Numbered from the stretch's first letter, positions 41,413-50,798 are shown. The stretch: DNA of 64,000 nucleotides from Rhizobium sp. Pop5 (GCF_024721175.1 NZ_CP099398.1:372001-436000), one strand, 5' to 3'. Translations and numbers: made by a program. Notes: generated by a model from the letters alone, not told the origin.

Positions 41413-41679
41413 TTAGAGCTTTCGGCGGATGACATCCTGCAACATCTCGCGGTCCAGCGTCAGATCCGCGACGATCTTCTTCAGGCGCGAATTCTCGTCC
41501 TCGAGCTGTTTCAGCCTCTTCATCTCCGGTGGCAGCATGCCCGCGTATTTTTTCTTCCAGTTGAAATAAGTCGCCTGGCTGATCCCCGCCTTCCTGCAGA
41601 TTTCAGCAACCGACACGCCTTCATCACCTTGCTTCAGAATGAACGCCTTCTGAGCGTCCGAAAACTGCGACGCTTTCAT
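41413..41679 (-). CDS. IS3-family OrfA, copy A
   Basis: 88 residues from ATG 41679 (MKASQFSDAQKAFILKQGDE). Helix-turn-helix VAEICRKAGISQATYFNWKK and a leucine-zipper tail (LKQLEDENSRLKKIVADLTL). It stops 20 nt before the OrfB start. Confidence 0.9.
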   Translation of the reverse strand: MKASQFSDAQKAFILKQGDEGVSVAEICRKAGISQATYFNWKKKYAGMLPPEMKRLKQLEDENSRLKKIVADLTLDREMLQDVIRRKL

Positions 41680-41812
41680 CGTCTTCTGGTCCCTTTCCCA
41701 GCCAGGAAAATGCACCGGAAAACTCTAACCAAAACTGGTCCAGTTTGAAGGGTTCAGATCAGCATCAGCCGCAACTTTCTACCAGCGCCGTCGCTTATCC
41801 GATCCGACGACC

Positions 41813-42371
41813 ATGTCTATTTTGTGGGGGAGAACGGTGTTGCCGGTGGTCATGTTGGCGATCGGTGCTTGTACGTTCGCAGGCCTGTCCACGTTTCAAA
41901 GCATATATGCCGAAACGCGCGGACTCTCACCGAATGTCTTCTTTCTGACATTCACCGTCACGACTGTCACATTGCGATTCTCCGTCGCGGGTATGATCGG
42001 TAAGTTGCCGCTTGGGCGCCTAGCACTCACCCTCTTCGTGACGACACTGATTGGGATCGGACTTTTGGTTTTGAACCCGGGAAGCGAGCTGCTGTACGTC
42101 GTCGCCACCGTTCTCTTTGCGATAGGCTACGGTCTCACTTATTCGACCTTGAATGCGATGGTGGTGAACCTCGCTGGCGAACGTGGTCTGTCAATCTCAA
42201 CGGCCTCCCAAGTCTTTACACTCGCTTATTTTCGTGGGTTCGTTCGAATTCCCGTATCTCGGTGGCACATTAATTGCTGTTTATGGCATCGACGTTGCCA
42301 TGCTCGTGATGGCGGGTCTGGTCGCTCTCAACATCGCAATCGCCAGTCAGACATTGTGGAGGGCGGTGTAG
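41813..42371 (+). pseudogene. MFS transporter, 5'-truncated and frameshifted
   Basis: The C-terminal half of a major-facilitator transporter: helices VVMLAIGACTFAGLSTFQSI, FFLTFTVTTVTLRFSVAGMI, LLYVVATVLFAIGYGLTYST. The frame shifts by one base near 42225 (…VFTLAYF / VGSFEFPYLGGTLIAVYGID…), then ends at 42371. The 5' half is missing because the IS3 element ends at 41761. It lies 73 bp before the N-hydroxylase and points the same way, so it was probably the exporter or importer of that cluster. Confidence 0.8.
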
Positions 42372-42443
42372 GAGACAGACGTCCTTCGATAATGATTTCC
42401 GTATCGCTGCCCACGTGCCCGCCCAACCAAAGGAAGTGTGTTT

Positions 42444-43730
42444 ATGCAAGTGCTGGATCTCATCGGTATAGGCATCGGACCCTTTAATCTTAGTCTTGCA
42501 GCACTCGCGTGTCCGACGCCGCTGCGCACTGCCTTTTTCGAAAAGGAAAGCGGCTTCGATTGGCATCCTGGGCTGCTGCTGCCCAACAGTCGCCTGCAGG
42601 TATCTCCGCTGAAGGACTGTGTGACACTTGCAGATCCGACCAGTCCGTTTTCGTTTCTCAACTACCTCGCGGTGCATGGACGGCTGTACAGCTTCGTAAA
42701 CCGGTGCGACGCGACCACGTCGCGAAGAGAGTTCACACAGTATTTCCAATGGGTTGCGCATCAGTTGCCACAACTCCGGTTTGGGGAGGAGGTTACCGAC
42801 GTAACCAGATTAGACGAGGGTTACCGCGTGACGACGACTCGAGATCACTACCATGCACGCTCAGTTGCGATTGGCGTCGGTGTCGTTGCAACAATTCCCG
42901 AATGCGCCAAACCTTGGCTGGGCGAGAAGGTCTACCATGTGGCGAGCTATCTGGATCGGCCACAAATCGACATCGGTGAACGCGTATTAGTCGTTGGTGG
43001 GGGGCAGAGCGGTGCGGAGGTTGTTGAACACCTATTGGGCAGTCCGGGTATCGGTAAAATTACATGGGTGACGTCACGCGGGAACCTGTTCACGAGGGAT
43101 GACAGCTCTTTTATCAACGTGTCATACACGCCGTCTTACAGCCAGCGCTTTCATTCGCTGCCACTTAAAAAACGTCGCACTATTGTCGACGACGAAAAAC
43201 TCACCAGTGACGGCATTTCAGCAGAATTGAGCAACCGCATTTACGAAACTATCTATCACCGCAGCGCGACTGGCAATATTGACGATGTCATTCAACTGCT
43301 ACCCGCAGTCGTCATGAAGGAGTTGTCTCCTCATGCGGACGGTTGGCACGCGCTGTTGGCTTCGCACGGCACCTGTCAGCGACCGACTGTAGTGGCTGAT
43401 CGGGTCGTACTCGCCACCGGTTTCGAGCCTCGCCCGCTAGCGTTTATCGATCGCCTATTGGCTTCCGCTTCTATGGAAGGCGGTCTGCCGGTCGTGAAGG
43501 ACGATTACTCCGTTCAATTCGAGGACAACGCCGCCGGCCAGGTATATCTGCAAAACCGATCCCCAGTCCAAAGTGGCTTGCAGAGTGTGAATCTATCGCT
43601 CGTCGCCTACCGAAACGGTCGCATCATCAATAGCCTGCTTCGGCGTGAATACTATCTGAACGTCCCAGATCGGCCGATCCTTGGGTGCCTAGGTTTACTT
43701 CCCGCTCAAGAGACACAAAACGCAAGATAA
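42444..43730 (+). CDS. L-lysine/L-ornithine N-monooxygenase family
   Basis: 428-residue flavin-dependent N-hydroxylase of the IucD/PvdA/SidA family, which hydroxylates the side-chain amine of lysine or ornithine. The FAD site is IGIGIGPFNLSLAAL and the NADPH site VLVVGGGQSGAEV; PGLLLPNSRLQVSPLKDCVT and the C-terminal ATGFEPRPL are family motifs. GGAAG lies 9 nt before ATG 42444; a GTG at 42438 is too close to it. It opens the cluster with PhyH, cupin and MetRS-like genes. No siderophore synthetase is nearby, which fits a hydrazine pathway better than a hydroxamate siderophore. Confidence 0.9.
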   Translation: MQVLDLIGIGIGPFNLSLAALACPTPLRTAFFEKESGFDWHPGLLLPNSRLQVSPLKDCVTLADPTSPFSFLNYLAVHGRLYSFVNRCDATTSRREFTQYFQWVAHQLPQLRFGEEVTDVTRLDEGYRVTTTRDHYHARSVAIGVGVVATIPECAKPWLGEKVYHVASYLDRPQIDIGERVLVVGGGQSGAEVVEHLLGSPGIGKITWVTSRGNLFTRDDSSFINVSYTPSYSQRFHSLPLKKRRTIVDDEKLTSDGISAELSNRIYETIYHRSATGNIDDVIQLLPAVVMKELSPHADGWHALLASHGTCQRPTVVADRVVLATGFEPRPLAFIDRLLASASMEGGLPVVKDDYSVQFEDNAAGQVYLQNRSPVQSGLQSVNLSLVAYRNGRIINSLLRREYYLNVPDRPILGCLGLLPAQETQNAR

Positions 43731-43811
43731 CACTCCAGTGCAGTGCAGCTCGGGGCGCCTGCTCACGACGCAGCTTTACCAGGCGGCTTTAAATCTAAAA
43801 AGGAGTTACAC

Positions 43812-44591
43812 ATGTTAACCAAAGAACAAAAATCAACATGGGATGACGTTGGATACATTAGGATTGAGTCATTTCTCGATCTAGAAAGCCGAGATAAACT
43901 TTCAGCTCTTGTGGCTGATGTTTCGTGCTGGGAGACAAGTGAAGACAAATGGCTGATATGGTTCGAAAAAACAACTGACGGTAGGAGGATCATTTCGAAG
44001 GTCGAGAACTTCCTCGAATTTAACGCCCCCCTGCGTGATTTACTGCTGGCTGACCACCGTATCGAGTCGATCGTCGAAGAGTTACTGGGGGAAGATGCCC
44101 GCATGCTCAAAGAGTTGCTGATCTTTAAGTACTCCGACAGCGGCGGCTATCGCCCGCATCAGGACATCTACCATATCCCACATAAGCTACCAGACCGGAT
44201 GGTGCACGCGATTGTTGCAATAGGCATCGACGATTCCGGCCCAGACAACGGAGGGCTTTTCTTCAGCCCCGGGAACCACAAAAAGGGCGTGTTCCCAATG
44301 GACGCCGGCGGCGTAATGTACCCCGAGGTCGCGGACAGGCTGGCCTGGGAGCCCGTAACGTGGAAGGCCGGTGACATTTTCATCTTTGACGACTATGCCC
44401 CACATTACTCAAAGCCCAACAAAAGTGAAAATTCTCGAAGGGTGATTTATCTCGTGTTCCAGCGTGCCTCAACTGGTGGGCCAACGAGGGCCGAATACAA
44501 CAAACTGAAACGCGCCTACAACCCTCCCGAGGGCAAGGTCTCCAACATCGACGAGCTCAAGCCGCCGAACGGCATTTTCTATCGCGATTGA
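43812..44591 (+). CDS. Phytanoyl-CoA dioxygenase (PhyH) family oxygenase
   Basis: 259 residues from ATG 43812, which follows a strong AGGAG. Fe(II)/2-oxoglutarate enzyme with the HxD motif in YRPHQDIYH and the distal His and Arg in HYSKPNKSENSRR; the jelly-roll block DNGGLFFSPGNHKKG is typical of PhyH. It sits between the N-hydroxylase and the cupin, so it probably hydroxylates or desaturates a pathway intermediate. The substrate is unknown. The 5' part is noticeably more A/T-rich than neighbouring nif and fix genes, which suggests transfer. Confidence 0.88.
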   Translation: MLTKEQKSTWDDVGYIRIESFLDLESRDKLSALVADVSCWETSEDKWLIWFEKTTDGRRIISKVENFLEFNAPLRDLLLADHRIESIVEELLGEDARMLKELLIFKYSDSGGYRPHQDIYHIPHKLPDRMVHAIVAIGIDDSGPDNGGLFFSPGNHKKGVFPMDAGGVMYPEVADRLAWEPVTWKAGDIFIFDDYAPHYSKPNKSENSRRVIYLVFQRASTGGPTRAEYNKLKRAYNPPEGKVSNIDELKPPNGIFYRD

Positions 44592-44612
44592 AGGCAGAGG
44601 ACAGAGGCAAAC

Positions 44613-44942
44613 ATGTATACGAAACAGATCGACCGCTCAATCATGCGCCAGGAGTATGGCGTTCTGGTGTGCCGGTTACTTGAGCATCTACCGCAGGCAG
44701 TCGCAACGGCTTTCGGCACATCGATTGTGGAGGTGGTACCTGGCGATGCGGTCGATCTTCATTCGCACCCAGAGCACGAACTCTGGGTATTGATCTCGGG
44801 CAGCGGCGTGTTTCAATCCGATGGAGAAACCTCCGCAGTCAGTGGGGACACGATGGTCTATATAGCGCCGCACCAAAAACACGCGATCAAAAATAGCAGC
44901 CCTCAAACCAGCTTAAAGTTCCTTTCGATATGGTGGGATTGA
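44613..44942 (+). CDS. Cupin, likely partner domain of a hydrazine synthetase
   Basis: 109-residue single cupin domain. The metal-binding motif is LHSHPEHELWVLISGSGVFQ and the second motif PHQKHAIKN. In known hydrazine-forming enzymes (for example Spb40 of s56-p1 biosynthesis) a cupin domain is fused to a MetRS-like domain and carries out the N-N bond step. Here the cupin is a separate gene ending one base before the MetRS-like gene, in the order expected of a split fusion. The assignment depends on that neighbourhood. Confidence 0.82.
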   Translation: MYTKQIDRSIMRQEYGVLVCRLLEHLPQAVATAFGTSIVEVVPGDAVDLHSHPEHELWVLISGSGVFQSDGETSAVSGDTMVYIAPHQKHAIKNSSPQTSLKFLSIWWD

Positions 44943-44943
44943 A

Positions 44944-46533
44944 TTGAGAGCAAACCAACATACTTTTTTTGCCTGCTCGGCGCCGCCGTGCCCGAACGGC
45001 AAGCTGCATCTTGGGCATATAGGTGGCGTGTACCTTCTCGCCGACGTGTTCGTACGCTACCACCGCATGGTAGGCAACGCGGCCTATCACGTGACAGGTG
45101 CGGACGAACATGGCACTTACACGCTGGTGAAAGCCCGAAAGCTTGGCAGGCCGGTTGATGACGTCGCACACATGCACATTGAAGAAATTCTGCAGTGTCT
45201 GCGGTCAGTTGATATTGAACCGGACGTATTTGTAAGGACTTCAAGCGAAGACCACAAAGACCGCAGCTTGGCGATCTACGACCAACTAAGAGCGTCCGGC
45301 TACGTTGAGCTGCGCGACGGAGAGCAACTGTATTGCGGGACGTGCGAAGAGTTCGCCGCAGACTCACTCGCGGTCGGAGAGTGTCCAGCTTGTAACGCGC
45401 CAACAGATAGTAACCTTTGCGAAGATTGCGGCTCGGCGCTGCAACACAATCTACTACGCAACCCGATTCACACGACATGCGGCCAGAGCCTTATCTTGCG
45501 CCCGATTCGACAGGTTCATTTTGAGCTTGAAAAATTTGCTCCGGGGCTCGATCACGCCATTGAGGCGAGCGGATGGCCGGAATCCATAAAGCGCAAAGAA
45601 CTTGACTGGCTACGGTCAAAACTGATGGCATTGCCGATGTCGCGGCATTTCGACCGTGGTGTGACTTTGAACTCCCCGGTGGAGGTGGCAGGCCAAACTT
45701 TAATGACTTGGTTTGAAGGATTGTGGTGCTATGAGACAGGAATCGAACGCCTCTGCAAGCAAAATGGCGCAGATCTCGATGACACTATGCGCAACGCGAG
45801 CACGAGACTCGTATTCTTCATGGGTCAGGATAACCGGTTTTATTACACGATCGGCGTTACTGCTAGTTTGTTCTCGCGCGGTTATGCGATTCCATACAAC
45901 CATGCAATTCAGGACTTTTATAAGCTCGAAGGGGCGAAATTTTCTACTAGCCGTGACCACGCTGTGTGGGCTGACGAGGTGGCAGCAGATATCGACACGA
46001 ACGTGCTGCGCTACTATTTGGCTAGCATCGCCAAGCCATTTGGCGCAAACGACAACGATTTTCTGATCGAGGGGCTGCTTCAGACCGCGGCTAGAATTCG
46101 TGCTTTCGAAACGGCTTTGCGCAAGTACGCCGGATGTAACGAGACGCTGACGGCCGACAAGCTGACAGTCGAGCAGAACCACAATGTTAAACGATATTCC
46201 GAAGCGGTGCAGGACTTGCGCGTCTGGGATGCCATGGACGCCATAGACGCCTTTTTCGACGTTGCGTCTTTTTCAAGGGCAGATACCTCAGTCAGCGCAG
46301 CGGAAGTTTCCGTATTTCTAAGCCTTCTTAATCCTGTGACCCCGATGCTTGCGGCGCGGTATGGTGCTTTCTTTTTCGGAGCCGGATGGCGGCCGGGGCT
46401 CGATGGCGGCACTATCCGGCCAAGCACCGGCTTACGCAAACCGGTTGATTTCCCATTGTTTAGCGACCCGATTCCGGAAGCCTTCATAGAGGCTTATGAA
46501 AGACGATTTAGGCAAGTCCGGCCGAATTCTTAG
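44944..46533 (+). CDS. Methionyl-tRNA synthetase-like protein (hydrazine synthetase type)
   Basis: 529 residues with a TTG start one base after the cupin stop. The class I HIGH motif is PNGKLHLGHIGG and the zinc knuckle has CGTC, CPAC and CEDC pairs. KMSKS is altered to KFSTS. The C-terminal region after residue ~400 looks like a shortened anticodon-binding helical domain. Cluster context (N-hydroxylase, cupin) matches proteins that use the MetRS fold to activate an amino acid and join it to N-hydroxy-lysine or -ornithine, giving a hydrazine. The alternative, a duplicated housekeeping MetRS, is less likely given the KFSTS change and the tight coupling to the cupin gene. Confidence 0.85.
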   Translation: MRANQHTFFACSAPPCPNGKLHLGHIGGVYLLADVFVRYHRMVGNAAYHVTGADEHGTYTLVKARKLGRPVDDVAHMHIEEILQCLRSVDIEPDVFVRTSSEDHKDRSLAIYDQLRASGYVELRDGEQLYCGTCEEFAADSLAVGECPACNAPTDSNLCEDCGSALQHNLLRNPIHTTCGQSLILRPIRQVHFELEKFAPGLDHAIEASGWPESIKRKELDWLRSKLMALPMSRHFDRGVTLNSPVEVAGQTLMTWFEGLWCYETGIERLCKQNGADLDDTMRNASTRLVFFMGQDNRFYYTIGVTASLFSRGYAIPYNHAIQDFYKLEGAKFSTSRDHAVWADEVAADIDTNVLRYYLASIAKPFGANDNDFLIEGLLQTAARIRAFETALRKYAGCNETLTADKLTVEQNHNVKRYSEAVQDLRVWDAMDAIDAFFDVASFSRADTSVSAAEVSVFLSLLNPVTPMLAARYGAFFFGAGWRPGLDGGTIRPSTGLRKPVDFPLFSDPIPEAFIEAYERRFRQVRPNS

Positions 46534-46539
46534 CTTTTA

Positions 46540-46827
46540 ATGACGGCAACCGCTTTGACGATCCCGAGGCGAGTAACGCGGACGCCGACCGGATGACGGC
46601 ATCTCGATAGCGGAGAACGCAAGGCGGCAGTCGGGCGACCTACTTCGTTCCGAAAGGCCCACGACGGCTTTCTGGCGTGCGACGGCGTCGCGCTTGGCGG
46701 CGGGCCTTTCTATTTTTTTAAGGAGCTCGGGAAGTGGGGCCGTATCCAGGATCTGCTCGGCGAGCAGTCTCTTCAGTGTGGCGTTCTCTTCCTCAAGCGC
46801 CTTCAGGCGCGTTGATCTTTTCATCAC
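46540..46827 (-). pseudogene. IS3-family OrfA relic
   Basis: MMKRSTRLKALEEENATLKR, LLAEQILDTAPLPELLKK resembles the coiled-coil C-terminus of an IS3 OrfA. The helix-turn-helix and OrfB are missing and the tail is unrelated. It marks the right edge of the hydrazine-type cluster. Confidence 0.55.
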
Positions 46828-46911
46828 AAATTACTGGCTGAACTGCCCCCACTTTCGACCGGACACTCAGCATAAGCAGGAAGGCTCAAGCACAGGCTTG
46901 AGGATAAGCTT

Positions 46912-47301
46912 ATGTCTAACGAGTTTCGACAGGTTGACTTGATGATCGGTGACGTCCGGCGGCGACGCTGGACAACGGAACGCAAACTGCAGATCATCGA
47001 GGAAAGCTATGCCGCCGGGGAGACCGTTTCCTCCGCGGCGCGGCGGCATGGAGTTGCGCCAAATCTTCTGTATCGCTGGCGTAGGCTCCTGAGCGAGGGA
47101 GGTGCGGTGGCCGTGGATTCTGACGAGCCAGTGATCGGCAATTCCGAGGTGAAGAAGCTGGAAGATCGAGTGCGCGAGCTTGAGCGCATCCTCGGGCGCA
47201 AGACGTTGGAGAACGAGATTCTCCGCGAAGCTCTTTCTAAAGCCCACTCAAAAAAACCGATATCGCGGCCGATCTTGTTGCCGAAGGACGGTTCCCGATG
47301 A
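46912..47301 (+). CDS. IS2-like OrfA
   Basis: 129 residues. Helix-turn-helix RRRRWTTERKLQIIEESYAA, GETVSSAARRHGVAPNLLYR, and a coiled-coil tail (VKKLEDRVRELERILGRKTL). The stop overlaps the orfB ATG by 4 nt, allowing the usual frameshifted fusion. Confidence 0.9.
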   Translation: MSNEFRQVDLMIGDVRRRRWTTERKLQIIEESYAAGETVSSAARRHGVAPNLLYRWRRLLSEGGAVAVDSDEPVIGNSEVKKLEDRVRELERILGRKTLENEILREALSKAHSKKPISRPILLPKDGSR

Positions 47302-48125
47302 AGACCGTGGCTGACGTCCTGGGCGTATCGCGGTCCAATCTCGTGGAGCGCCTTAAAGGCAAGTGCAAGCCGCGTGGATCATACCTCAAAGCGGACGATG
47401 CCGAGCTGCTGCCTGCCATTCGTAAACTCGTGGATGCTCGGCCGACCTATGGCTATCGGCGGATCGCTGCCCTTCTCAACAGGCAGCGGCGAGCTGCTGA
47501 TCTGCCCGTCGTCAATCGCAAGCGAGTTCATCGCATCATGGCCAATCACGCTATGATCCTTGAGAAACACACGGCGGTGCGAATAGGCCGTGTCCACGAC
47601 GGCAAGGTCATGGTGATGCGGTCTAACCTGCGCTGGTGCTCGGATGGCCTTGAGTTCACTTGCTGGAATGGCGAGGTGGTCCGTCTCGCGTTCATCATCG
47701 ATGCGTTTGACCGGGAAATTATCTCATGGGCAGCCGTCGCCAATGCCGGGATATCCGGCTGCGACATTCGAGACATGATGTTGGAGGCCGTCGAAAAGCG
47801 CTTCGGCGCAACCAGCGCCCCGCATGCAATAGAACATCTATCTGATAACGGCAGTGCATACACCGCGCGGGAGACCAGGCTGTTTGCCCAAGCCCTCAAC
47901 CTGATCCCATGCTTCACGCCCGTTGCCAGCCCACAATCGAACGGCATGTCTGAAGCCTTCGTCAAAACCTTGAAGCGGGACTATATACGCATCTCACCCA
48001 TTCCGGACGCCGATACAGCTCTCCGGAAGATCGACGGATGGATCGAAGACTATAATGAAATCCATCCACACTCAGCGCTGAAAATGGCCTCCCCAAGGGA
48101 GTTCATCAAAGCATTGTCTCAATAG
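47298..48125 (+). CDS. IS2-like transposase OrfB
   Basis: 275 residues with the HTH_21 motif (ARPTYGYRRIAALLNRQRRA) and DDE core: WCSDGLEFTCWNG, EHLSDNGSAYTA and NGMSEAFVKTLKRDY. Complete frame. Confidence 0.92.
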   Translation: MKTVADVLGVSRSNLVERLKGKCKPRGSYLKADDAELLPAIRKLVDARPTYGYRRIAALLNRQRRAADLPVVNRKRVHRIMANHAMILEKHTAVRIGRVHDGKVMVMRSNLRWCSDGLEFTCWNGEVVRLAFIIDAFDREIISWAAVANAGISGCDIRDMMLEAVEKRFGATSAPHAIEHLSDNGSAYTARETRLFAQALNLIPCFTPVASPQSNGMSEAFVKTLKRDYIRISPIPDADTALRKIDGWIEDYNEIHPHSALKMASPREFIKALSQ

Positions 48126-48162
48126 CTGATCTGTCCGGCGAAATGGGGGGCACTCCACTGGC

Positions 48163-48467
48163 ACGCCACCAATATCTTGAACATGCTTCCAAACAGAAGG
48201 AGCCCGCCAGTCGATAGCCAGCGTACGGCAAAGCCTCTCCGGTATCGCGATATGATGAACCTACTTCCGCCCATCCGTTCACTAGCATTTCATGTCGCTC
48301 GGTGACGCCGCTCCACATCGCCTATTGCTAAGGTGCCATTCGATATTTAAAGTGGATTATCTGCAACTATAACGTCTATCGTAACTATGCGGCCTACTTA
48401 ATTGATCACCAAACTAACCTAAGCCTTTTCGACGAACCTTCATTGGATCTATGCTGGAAGGTTCTGT
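48163..48467. other. Gap downstream of an orphan nod box, no gene recognised
   Basis: This is the leader that the leftward nod box at 48468-48514 would transcribe. A short minus frame (48106-48318) has no ribosome site or motif. The genes once controlled by the nod box appear to have been lost before or with the IS2-like insertion. Confidence 0.45.
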
Positions 48468-48514
48468 ACTGGAAAAATCGATTGTTTGGATATAAAATAT
48501 CCGTTGTTTGGATG
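48468..48514 (-). promoter_or_regulatory. nod box next to nodD, pointing away
   Basis: On the minus strand CATCCAAACAACGGATA, then after TTTTAT the core ATCCAAACAATCGATTTTTC and CAGT. It is an excellent 47 bp nod box ending 9 bp from the nodD start and reading leftward, the usual divergent nodD arrangement, but no intact target follows. Binding of NodD here may also autoregulate nodD. Confidence 0.88.
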
Positions 48515-48523
48515 TGACTAAAG

Positions 48524-49480
48524 ATGCGTTTCAAGGGCCTTGATCTAAACCTGCTCGTTGCATTGGATGCGCTCACGACCGAGCGCAACCTAACGGCTGC
48601 CGCACGTAGTATCAATCTAAGTCAACCAGCAATGAGTGCCGCCATTGGTAGGCTTCGGGACTATTTCCGCGACGAATTGTTTACAATGAATGGTCGAGAA
48701 CTTCGGCTGACGCCCCGTGCCGAAGGACTTGCCTCGGCAGTGCGTGAAACTCTCTTGCAGGTACAATGCTCAATCATCTCTTGGGAGCCGTTTAACCCGT
48801 CGAAGTCTGACAGATGCTTTAGAATAGTTCTGTCCGATTTCATGATGCTGATATACTTCAATAAAATCATTGAGCGAGTTGCTCGAGAAGCGCCCGCAGT
48901 CAGCTTTGAGTTGCTGCCTTTGGATAGTGATCCGTACGAGATGCTTAGCCGCGGTGACGTCGACTTCCTCATCGTGCCTGAATTTTTTCTCTCGGGCGCA
49001 CACCCGAGCGCAAAACTGTTCACAGAGAAGTTTGTATGTGTAGCCTGTTCGACAAATGTGGACCTACCTTCAGCGCTGACGATCGAGCAATATGTCTCCA
49101 CGGGACACGTCGCTGCCGCGTTTGGGCGCTTTTTGAAGCCATCGGTCGAGGGCTGGTTCTTGCTCGAGAATGGTATTCAGAGGCGGGTGGAGGTCGTCGT
49201 GCAAGGGTTTAGCTTAATACCACCAGTCCTGCGTGGCACGAACCGCATAGCTAACCTACCGCTTCGCTTAGTCGAGCATTACGAAAGTACTTTCCCTTTG
49301 CGGATCATCAACCTTCCGTTACCGCTCCCCGTCTTCACAGAAGCTGTTCAATGGCCAGCGCTCCATAATGCCGATCCAGGGAGCATCTGGTTCAGGGAGA
49401 TATTGGTTGAGGAAGCTTCCCGTATGATGTCCTCCAACGCACCTAAAATACATGGGTTGCTACAACAATCCGGTTCCTGA
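48524..49480 (+). CDS. nodD: NodD, LysR-type activator of nod genes
   Basis: 318 residues. The N-terminal LysR helix-turn-helix ([40 protein letters not shown]) is that of NodD, with conserved [14 protein letters not shown] after it. The C-terminal effector domain binds plant flavonoids. It is convergent with a second nodD at 49890 and its start borders a leftward nod box. Sequence differs from the paralogue throughout the effector domain, so the two may respond to different inducers. Confidence 0.95.
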   Translation: MRFKGLDLNLLVALDALTTERNLTAAARSINLSQPAMSAAIGRLRDYFRDELFTMNGRELRLTPRAEGLASAVRETLLQVQCSIISWEPFNPSKSDRCFRIVLSDFMMLIYFNKIIERVAREAPAVSFELLPLDSDPYEMLSRGDVDFLIVPEFFLSGAHPSAKLFTEKFVCVACSTNVDLPSALTIEQYVSTGHVAAAFGRFLKPSVEGWFLLENGIQRRVEVVVQGFSLIPPVLRGTNRIANLPLRLVEHYESTFPLRIINLPLPLPVFTEAVQWPALHNADPGSIWFREILVEEASRMMSSNAPKIHGLLQQSGS

Positions 49481-49889
49481 CCAAGGTTCCTGCTTGAGTA
49501 AGATCCGCCCGAGCCCGAATAAGTTCAACAGCCACCAAAGAGGCTTTTCAAAGGTATCCATCCGGGGAAGGCCCGCTGACCTTGCCCCCAAGTTTTATCC
49601 AGTTTTGAGTTCGCTCCGACGGTTTTGGGTTGCTGTATTTGCGGCGGTAGCGGCGGGTTGCGGTGCGGAGCAATTGTGGTCCCCCAGCACCCTTCGATTT
49701 GCCGCCGAAGGTGCTAGACAGCACGTCGCGCAATCGTCCGAAGGGCGGCCGATCGGCGACGGGCGTAGCGCTCAGCTTCGTCGATAAAATGGCCTGCGGG
49801 TCACTCACAGGTGGTGCCGTCTTCAGCTAATCGGCCGCGTCGCGGGTCGTCGCTCCCAATGCAGCCCAGCTTCCTAGGTTTCAGGATGG
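49481..49889. other. Gap between the convergent nodD genes
   Basis: A minus-strand frame at 49548-49808 (MSDPQAILSTKLSATPVADR...) is GC-rich and lacks a ribosome site. No function, promoter or terminator hairpin was recognised. Confidence 0.4.
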
Positions 49890-50798
49890 TCACGGCAATC
49901 GCGCTGCCTCCTGAACCATTATATCTCGCATCCAGATATTTGCCGGATCTTTGTCGTGAAGTACCGGCCATTGGACTGCCTCGGTGAATGTCGGCAGCGC
50001 TATCGGGGGCGCAGTCATCCGCAATGGTATCGTGTCCTCAAAAAGCCCAACTAGTCGTAACGGAACGGTTGCGATGCGATCGGTGCCCATTAGGGCGGCG
50101 GGGATCATGCTAAAGCTTGAAACAACGACTTCGACCCGCCTCTTGAGGCCATGCTCCTGCAAGAAGCAATCTTCTATGGTAGGCTGCTGCGTCCGACCGA
50201 ACCTAACTACCGCGTGCCCCATTGAAGAATACTCCTCGGCAGTAAGGGCTTCCTCAAGTTGTTTGTTATTACTGCAGCCGACGCAAGTCAGTCGTTCCTG
50301 AAATAGATCTATCTTAGGGTGCGCGCTCGACATGAATAGCGGTGGGCTAATAAGGAAGTCTACGTCGCCGCGTCGCAAAAGCTCGTCTGGATTGTCAGTA
50401 AGAGGCAGCAAGTCAAAACTAATGCCGGGTGCTTCCCGCGCAAGACGCTCCAGTATCTTCTGAAAAAGAACAACTGTAACGAAATCGCATAAGCTTACTC
50501 GGAAATGACGATCTGATTGATCAGGAGTAAATTTATCCCAGGGTATGATATTGAGCCGAATATGCTGTAAAGCCTCACGAATCGCAGGCGCGAGGTCTTC
50601 CGCACGCGGAGTTGGAACGAACTCACGACCACGCATCGTAAATAGTTCATCGCGGAAATAGGAGCGGAGCCGGCGGACAGCTGCACTCATTGCGGGCTGG
50701 CTCAGATTAATGCTACGTGCCGCCGCAGTAAGGTTGCGCTCAATCATTAGTGCATCGAGCGCGACAAGGAGATTTAGATCGAGGCCCTTAAATCGCAT
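49890..50798 (-). CDS. nodD: NodD, second copy
   Basis: 302 residues starting [20 protein letters not shown] with the helix-turn-helix [20 protein letters not shown], closely matching the other nodD at the N-terminus and diverging in the inducer domain. It is about 16 residues shorter at the C-terminus. LysR-type activator of nod-box promoters. No full nod box was found upstream; only a weak half-site (CTATCCAATAGTGCAG) lies near 50815. Confidence 0.95.
   Translation of the reverse strand: MRFKGLDLNLLVALDALMIERNLTAAARSINLSQPAMSAAVRRLRSYFRDELFTMRGREFVPTPRAEDLAPAIREALQHIRLNIIPWDKFTPDQSDRHFRVSLCDFVTVVLFQKILERLAREAPGISFDLLPLTDNPDELLRRGDVDFLISPPLFMSSAHPKIDLFQERLTCVGCSNNKQLEEALTAEEYSSMGHAVVRFGRTQQPTIEDCFLQEHGLKRRVEVVVSSFSMIPAALMGTDRIATVPLRLVGLFEDTIPLRMTAPPIALPTFTEAVQWPVLHDKDPANIWMRDIMVQEAARLP

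Larger units (their letters stand above)
40474..41761 (-). mobile_element. IS3-family element, copy A (complete)
   Basis: Ends read TGACCTGCCACTGAATTTTC on the left and TGATCTGAACCCTTC inward from the right. It carries orfA and orfB with an intact catalytic frame. An almost identical copy on the same strand lies at 56270-57556, and a truncated inverted copy at 62622-63211. No flanking target duplication was seen. Its right end cuts off the 5' part of an MFS transporter gene. The gap 40276-40473 on its left holds nothing recognisable. Confidence 0.88.
46836..48162 (+). mobile_element. IS2-like (IS3 family) insertion sequence, complete
   Basis: Inverted ends: CTGCCCCCACTTTCGACCGG on the left and GTGCCCCCCATTTCGCCGG inward from the right. 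It carries overlapping orfA and orfB. It interrupts the space between the hydrazine-type cluster and nodD. Confidence 0.85.

Noticed and set aside
42444..43730. Hydroxamate siderophore pathway
   Set aside because: No siderophore synthetase, acyltransferase or receptor gene lies nearby; the neighbours fit N-N bond formation better.
44944..46533. Annotation as a housekeeping methionyl-tRNA synthetase
   Set aside because: Altered KMSKS (KFSTS), a shortened C-terminal domain and tight linkage to an N-hydroxylase and cupin point to the hydrazine-synthetase type instead; tRNA charging cannot be fully excluded without assay.
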